NCBI RefSeq assembly: GCF_036417845.1
Contig: NC_089980.1
Coordinates: 55,798,501 to 55,862,500 of the forward strand
Reading direction: 5' to 3'
DNA: 64,000 bases
Source of the DNA: Apteryx mantelli
Lineage: Eukaryota; Chordata; Aves; Apterygiformes; Apterygidae
The notes beneath the pieces are model-generated. The model ran no database searches. It saw only the letters and a list, made by a program, of their open reading frames with translations, and was not told where the DNA came from. A program made the translations under genes and the position numbers. Positions 61,788-64,000 of the stretch are shown piece after piece; the first letter of the stretch is position 1, and every line of letters starts with the position of its first letter.

Positions 61788-64000
61788 GTGAGTCGGGGGC
61801 GGCGCGTTGCCATGGCGATCGCGGCCCCTTCCCGCGCGCCGCAGCCCCGTGGCCGTTAGCCCAACGGCTGGGGGGACCCGCCCGGCCCAGCCCGCGAGAG
61901 CCTGGGGGCCGGCGGCGCTTGGCCTGCGGCGGCGGGAAGGGCGGTGGCGCGGCCGGGGGTGCCGCTGCGGGCGCCCGTCTCTGCTCGCCTCTGGGGATGG
62001 CGGCGAGCGTGGGAAGAGGAAGGGGGAAGCGCGTCCCGGCCTCCGCCGCCGTGGCGCCGTGGCGTCGCGGTGGCCCTGAGGATTGCGGGCCGGAGGGCGG
62101 GATAACGGCGGGCGGCGTGGCGGGGAGCGTTGCAGCTGCTCCTTGACTCATTGAAGCATCTTCTGTGTAAGCTGCATCCCTAAGCAGCGTTTTGTAGTCG
62201 CGTAGTGTGGAGCGGCGGCTGCTGCTGTTGCATTAAGCAAAGGAGACGGTCTTACAGCCCTTAAAGAGGTAAACAGGAATCTATAGTATCGGTGAAGGGG
62301 ATTCCTGTTGTCCCAAAGCGCGTGGGCTAGGCTGGCTGACCTGCCAAGTGTAGCTGCTGGACTCTGCATTGCTTTTGAATCCTGCTTTCTGTAGCACAGA
62401 CTTGCCAACCCCCCGTGCTCATTAATGAGCCGAATCTGGCTTGTTTCATTTTCAGCTGCAGTTAAATATACTTTGCTAGTGAATTGGATGCTTTGCTATC
62501 TGAACTTGGCTCTCCTAAAGAAGATCTGCTGGTACTCTTCAGCTAATTGATGACTTGTAATATAAACACAATTAAAACTATATTTTTATATAGTTAAATA
62601 TCTGTAGCGTCAGAATCGTGTGGCTTAAGTAATAAATTTACTAGAATCTTTGATCATGAGGATAGTGTGAATGTATTATATGAAAATGCTAGTCTGAATC
62701 AAACATGTTCATGCACTACAGATAACAAAAAAGATTAAGACAATTCAGCATAATGCAGACAGTTAGTTGTATAAGAATAATGTAATGTGTCATGACTGTT
62801 CAGTGGTCTCGGGAATCACAGAATCACAGAATGGTTGAGGTTGGAAGGGACCTCTGGAGATCATCTAGTCCAACCCCCCTGCTCAAGCAGGGTCACCTAG
62901 AGCACATTCCCCAGGATTGTGTCCAGACAGCTTTTGAATACCTCCAGTTGCGAAGCTCTTCCGAAGCTTCTTCTTTTTTTTTTTTTTTTTTTCATAAAGT
63001 CTGTACTCATATCAACAATTGCTGTATACAGCTAGTGGATCAACTCCAAACCACAAATTTTCTTTAAAAATATCCTGTTATGAGTTTCTGCATCTGTTTC
63101 TTTTCCCCTGTATATATGTTTTTGTCATCACAACTTAAAGATTTTTGGTTGGTTTCTATTTCAGTCAGCTGTGTTAAGTAGATATTTTACTTTTTTTTTT
63201 TTGGTGGCTATAGAGTCTGGGAGCCATAATACACAAACACAGAAACAAATCTTGATAGCTATATTGAGATAAAATCTGTATAATGTGCAAGTTAATAAAT
63301 AGCAAAACATTTGATTACATTTCGTCTGTTACTAAGGCGTGAATGATTGGCTCAGGATACTCCTGAGGGATGTGTTTGGAAGATTAGATTTTGATTTTTT
63401 GATAGAACAAGACCTTGCAGGGTGAACATTGTTTTAAACAGTGTAATTGGAATTGATATCAGGTATACTGCTTAAATCACTGGGTACCTCTTCTTTTTGG
63501 ATAGACTGATAAGATAGCCTTTAATTACAGGACAGCATGCTTACTCTAAAGTAGCTGTATACCAGTTTTCTCCTTGCTGTTTAAATCTTGCAGTTAAATA
63601 AATTGGCAATTGAAAAATTCCCTTAAGCTCCCAGTCTTTGTTTTAGTTCAGCTTTCCCAGAAGTTGAGAATCTGGTTGTCTCAATTGGTTTCTCTTTGTA
63701 GTGTAGGTCCAGGATGACTTCTCTGGTTGGTGTTTTTACTTTTTCATGAAGTTGCTGATGAGGCAGTGTGATGCAAGTTTGACGGTACCTAACCTGCAGA
63801 CATAGGCTAATCCATTCTCCCCTGTGAGTAAAGCAGCTTTGTTGCCCTGAGAATCTCAAGGACTGAACAAGGATTTTTTTTTTTCCCCACATCCTCTTTA
63901 CCCAGTAGCTTGTAATAGACATGCTGTGCTTATTCCTTGTCACCTCATTCAAAGACTCCCTCAGTAAATTCTTGTTGTTGGGCTGAAAATGCTTCTGGAG
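61788..64000 (+). other. TTC13: TTC13 intron 1, 5' part
   Basis: It starts in the CpG island, then turns AT-rich. It contains a CR1 fragment (62814-62947) followed by a run of T (about 62974-62992). No segment encoding the expected second-exon start (ESSFLNF in human) was found up to the window end. Confidence 0.8.
62814..62947 (-). mobile_element. CR1 3' end fragment
   Basis: Reverse orientation: AATCACAG octamers, then the 3' UTR (ggacctctggagatcatct), gctcaagcagggtcacctag and the coding end up to cttttgaatacctccag. It is truncated there, and about 27 bases later a T run begins. It lies in TTC13 intron 1, antisense to that gene. Confidence 0.94.

Noticed and set aside
63200-63250. Possible TTC13 exon 2 after a T-rich tract ending tatag
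   Set aside because: The translation (ESGSHNTQTQ) does not match the expected ESSFLNF, there is no donor, and a stop follows.

Overview
This window is vertebrate nuclear DNA, almost certainly from a bird. Interspersed repeats are sparse and nearly all are CR1 LINEs, several ending in the ATTCTGTG octamer repeat typical of avian CR1. Two CpG islands mark promoters. Three host genes were recognised from protein sequence and splice sites: FAM89A (+ strand, complete coding region in two exons), ARV1 (- strand, complete, five coding exons) and the first coding exon of TTC13 (+ strand, running off the right edge). From memory, the order FAM89A - ARV1 - TTC13, with FAM89A and ARV1 convergent and ARV1/TTC13 head to head, matches human 1q42.2.

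Layout. 1-2553: a 5'-cut CR1 with a long reverse-transcriptase frame, followed directly by a second CR1 3' end in tandem. 2554-22750: AT-rich intergenic DNA upstream of FAM89A, with an old unnamed repeat near 7.1 kb, a pyrimidine-rich tract at 9.5-9.97 kb and a MIR-like fossil near 20.3 kb. 22750-30240: CpG island and FAM89A (exons at 23146-23397 and 28223-28381, then about 1.9 kb of 3' UTR). 30241-45085: intergenic, with a G-rich pentamer repeat, two CR1 copies and a MIR-like fossil. 45086-61319: ARV1 on the - strand. 60950-62140: CpG island with the 266-bp divergent ARV1/TTC13 promoter. 61586-64000: TTC13 exon 1 and the start of intron 1, which contains another CR1 fragment.

The gene products are not a known pathway. 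FAM89A is a small LURAP/FAM89-family protein, ARV1 is an ER membrane lipid-homeostasis protein, and TTC13 is a signal-peptide-bearing TPR protein of unclear role. ARV1 and TTC13 probably share a promoter carrying ZNF143/THAP11-like and NRF1-like motifs.

The most unusual signal is in ARV1 intron 2. A 57-bp segment there is an inverted copy of part of ARV1 exon 3 (54 of 57 bases match), about 0.93 kb from the exon. A separate short hairpin starts two bases beyond its edge. The ARV1 pre-mRNA could therefore fold exon 3 onto an antisense copy of itself. Also notable: an in-frame 45-nt exon-like unit with strong splice sites in ARV1 intron 1, and a stop codon in FAM89A that removes the C-terminal tail known from mammals. 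No LTR element, CRISPR array, tRNA or rRNA was recognised.
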